Below, piece after piece: positions 32,497 to 32,940 of a stretch of 32,940 bases of DNA. Made by a program: the position numbers and the translations under genes. Location of the stretch: contig CAYPLR010000020.1 in the NCBI GenBank assembly GCA_964411675.1, positions 1 to 32,940 of the forward strand, read 5' to 3'. Source of the DNA: JAAYBG01 sp964411675 (lineage in GTDB: Bacteria > Bacillota_I > Bacilli_A > ML615J-28 > CAG-698). The notes below the pieces were generated by a model. The model did no database searches. It saw only the letters and a program-made list of their open reading frames with translations, and was not told the DNA's origin. Numbering within the stretch: position 1 is the stretch's first letter; each line of letters starts with the position of its first letter.

Positions 32497-32512
32497 CCTT
32501 AAACGTTTAAGG
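32497..32512. promoter_or_regulatory. Operator palindrome O3 (CCTTAAACGTTTAAGG)
   Basis: Perfect 16-bp palindrome, the longest of the three, lying immediately downstream of the GH94 promoter -10. It shares the AAACGTTT core with O1, so the same LacI-family repressor could control both divergent transcripts. Confidence 0.75.
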
Positions 32513-32541
32513 AAATTTTAAAAGACGTGGAGATGATTTTT

Positions 32542-32940
32542 ATGAGGTTTGGACATTTCGATGATCAAAATAGAGAGTATGTGATAACAAATTATAATAC
32601 TCCATTACCTTGGATCAACTATTTCGGTCAAGGTGACTTCTTTTCTATTATTAGTAATACTTGTGGAGGTTACTCTTTCTATAAAGATGCTATGTTAAGG
32701 AGAATCACTAGATTCAGATACAATAGTGTTCCTAGAGATAATGGGGGTAGATACTATTATATTAATGATCATGATACCATTTGGAATCCTGGATTCTTAC
32801 CATTAAAAACAAAACTGGATAGCTATGAATGTCATCACGGTTTGGGTTATTCTATATTTAATAGTACAAAGAATAACTTAAACGCAAAACTTACTTGTTT
32901 TGTTCCTCTTAAAGATGCCTGTGAAATTAATATGCTCACT
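32542..32940 (+). CDS. GH94 cellobiose phosphorylase-like protein (3' end cut by window edge)
   Basis: I translated this by hand: about 133 residues are visible before the window ends with no stop. The sequence MRFGHFDDQNREYVI followed by TPLPWINYFG, SIISNTCGGYSFYKDAMLRRI, FRYNSVPRDNGGRYYYI and DSYECHHGLGYSI is the conserved N-terminal domain of GH94 glycoside phosphorylases, and most resembles cellobiose phosphorylase. That enzyme splits a beta-linked disaccharide with phosphate into alpha-glucose 1-phosphate and free sugar in the cytoplasm. The catalytic domain lies outside the window, so the exact substrate stays open. GTGGAG precedes the ATG at 32542 by about nine bases; another ATG at 32533 overlaps that site and is less likely. 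Confidence 0.9.
   Translation, partial: MRFGHFDDQNREYVITNYNTPLPWINYFGQGDFFSIISNTCGGYSFYKDAMLRRITRFRYNSVPRDNGGRYYYINDHDTIWNPGFLPLKTKLDSYECHHGLGYSIFNSTKNNLNAKLTCFVPLKDACEINMLT

Larger units (their letters stand above)
32298..32541. other. Divergent promoter region of the sugar locus
   Basis: This 244-bp non-coding segment holds the promoters of the transporter operon (minus) and of the GH94 gene (plus), with three AACGTT-centred palindromes. Nothing else is needed to explain it. Confidence 0.85.

Noticed and set aside
1..32940. CRISPR array, tRNA or rRNA genes, riboswitches
   Set aside because: I saw no regularly spaced repeats, no tRNA- or rRNA-like segments and no known riboswitch core, but small structured RNAs cannot be excluded by eye.

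Overview
This is an AT-rich chromosomal window from a low-GC, Gram-positive-type bacterium (Bacillota, or a neighbouring lineage such as Erysipelotrichia). The evidence is strong purine-rich ribosome binding sites, lipoprotein signal peptides with lipoboxes, an MsmX/UgpC-type sugar ABC transporter, an IS3 (IS150-type) element and U-tract hairpin terminators. I cannot name the species. Nearly all genes lie on the minus strand; the exceptions are the IS element and the gene cut by the right edge.

Layout from left to right. (1) 1-5185: two membrane c-di-GMP signalling genes, a Cache-HAMP-PAS-GGDEF-HD-GYP protein cut by the left edge and, upstream of it, a sensor-PAS-PAS-degenerate GGDEF-EAL protein split by a one-base frameshift. 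(2) 5591-9851: a pirin, a small three-cysteine protein, and a 999-residue lipoprotein with two Ig-like repeats, a second duplicated domain and a GHL10-type glycosidase-like domain. (3) 9900-14713: a defence/repair-like island. It holds a VWA protein, a 176-residue HTH-like protein, a NUDIX hydrolase and a PLD-helicase-DUF3427 protein. A 55-bp imperfect direct repeat copies the 3' end of the NUDIX gene to the far side of the VWA pair, which suggests a cassette insertion or duplication. (4) 14786-18890: an accessory operon (P-loop kinase, GNAT, BtrH-like protein, flavodoxin, TIGR04076 protein) whose GNAT gene is cut by a complete 1357-bp IS3-family element. The insertion made a 3-bp target duplication, and removing the IS in silico restores the GNAT reading frame exactly. 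(5) 19098-23591: an operon of GrpB, CPBP protease and serine hydrolase, then a lipase-like hydrolase, a second GNAT and a frameshifted lipoprotein gene. (6) 23778-25117: an AAA/DUF4143 ATPase gene bracketed by two copies of the same spaced palindrome, TGTTACAAA-N17-TTTGTAACA. (7) 25487-32940: a beta-glucoside/cellobiose-type locus. It has a solute-binding lipoprotein, two permeases, a MsmX-type ATPase, a LacI regulator and an aldose 1-epimerase, divergent from a GH94 cellobiose-phosphorylase-like gene. The divergent promoter region holds a consensus promoter and three AACGTT-centred palindromes that look like LacI-family operators.

The sugar locus makes functional sense as a unit: uptake of a beta-linked disaccharide, intracellular phosphorolysis by the GH94 enzyme, anomer interconversion by GalM and control by the local LacI protein. 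The best candidates for something undescribed are the paired palindromes around the AAA/DUF4143 gene and the NUDIX/helicase/VWA island with its repeat.
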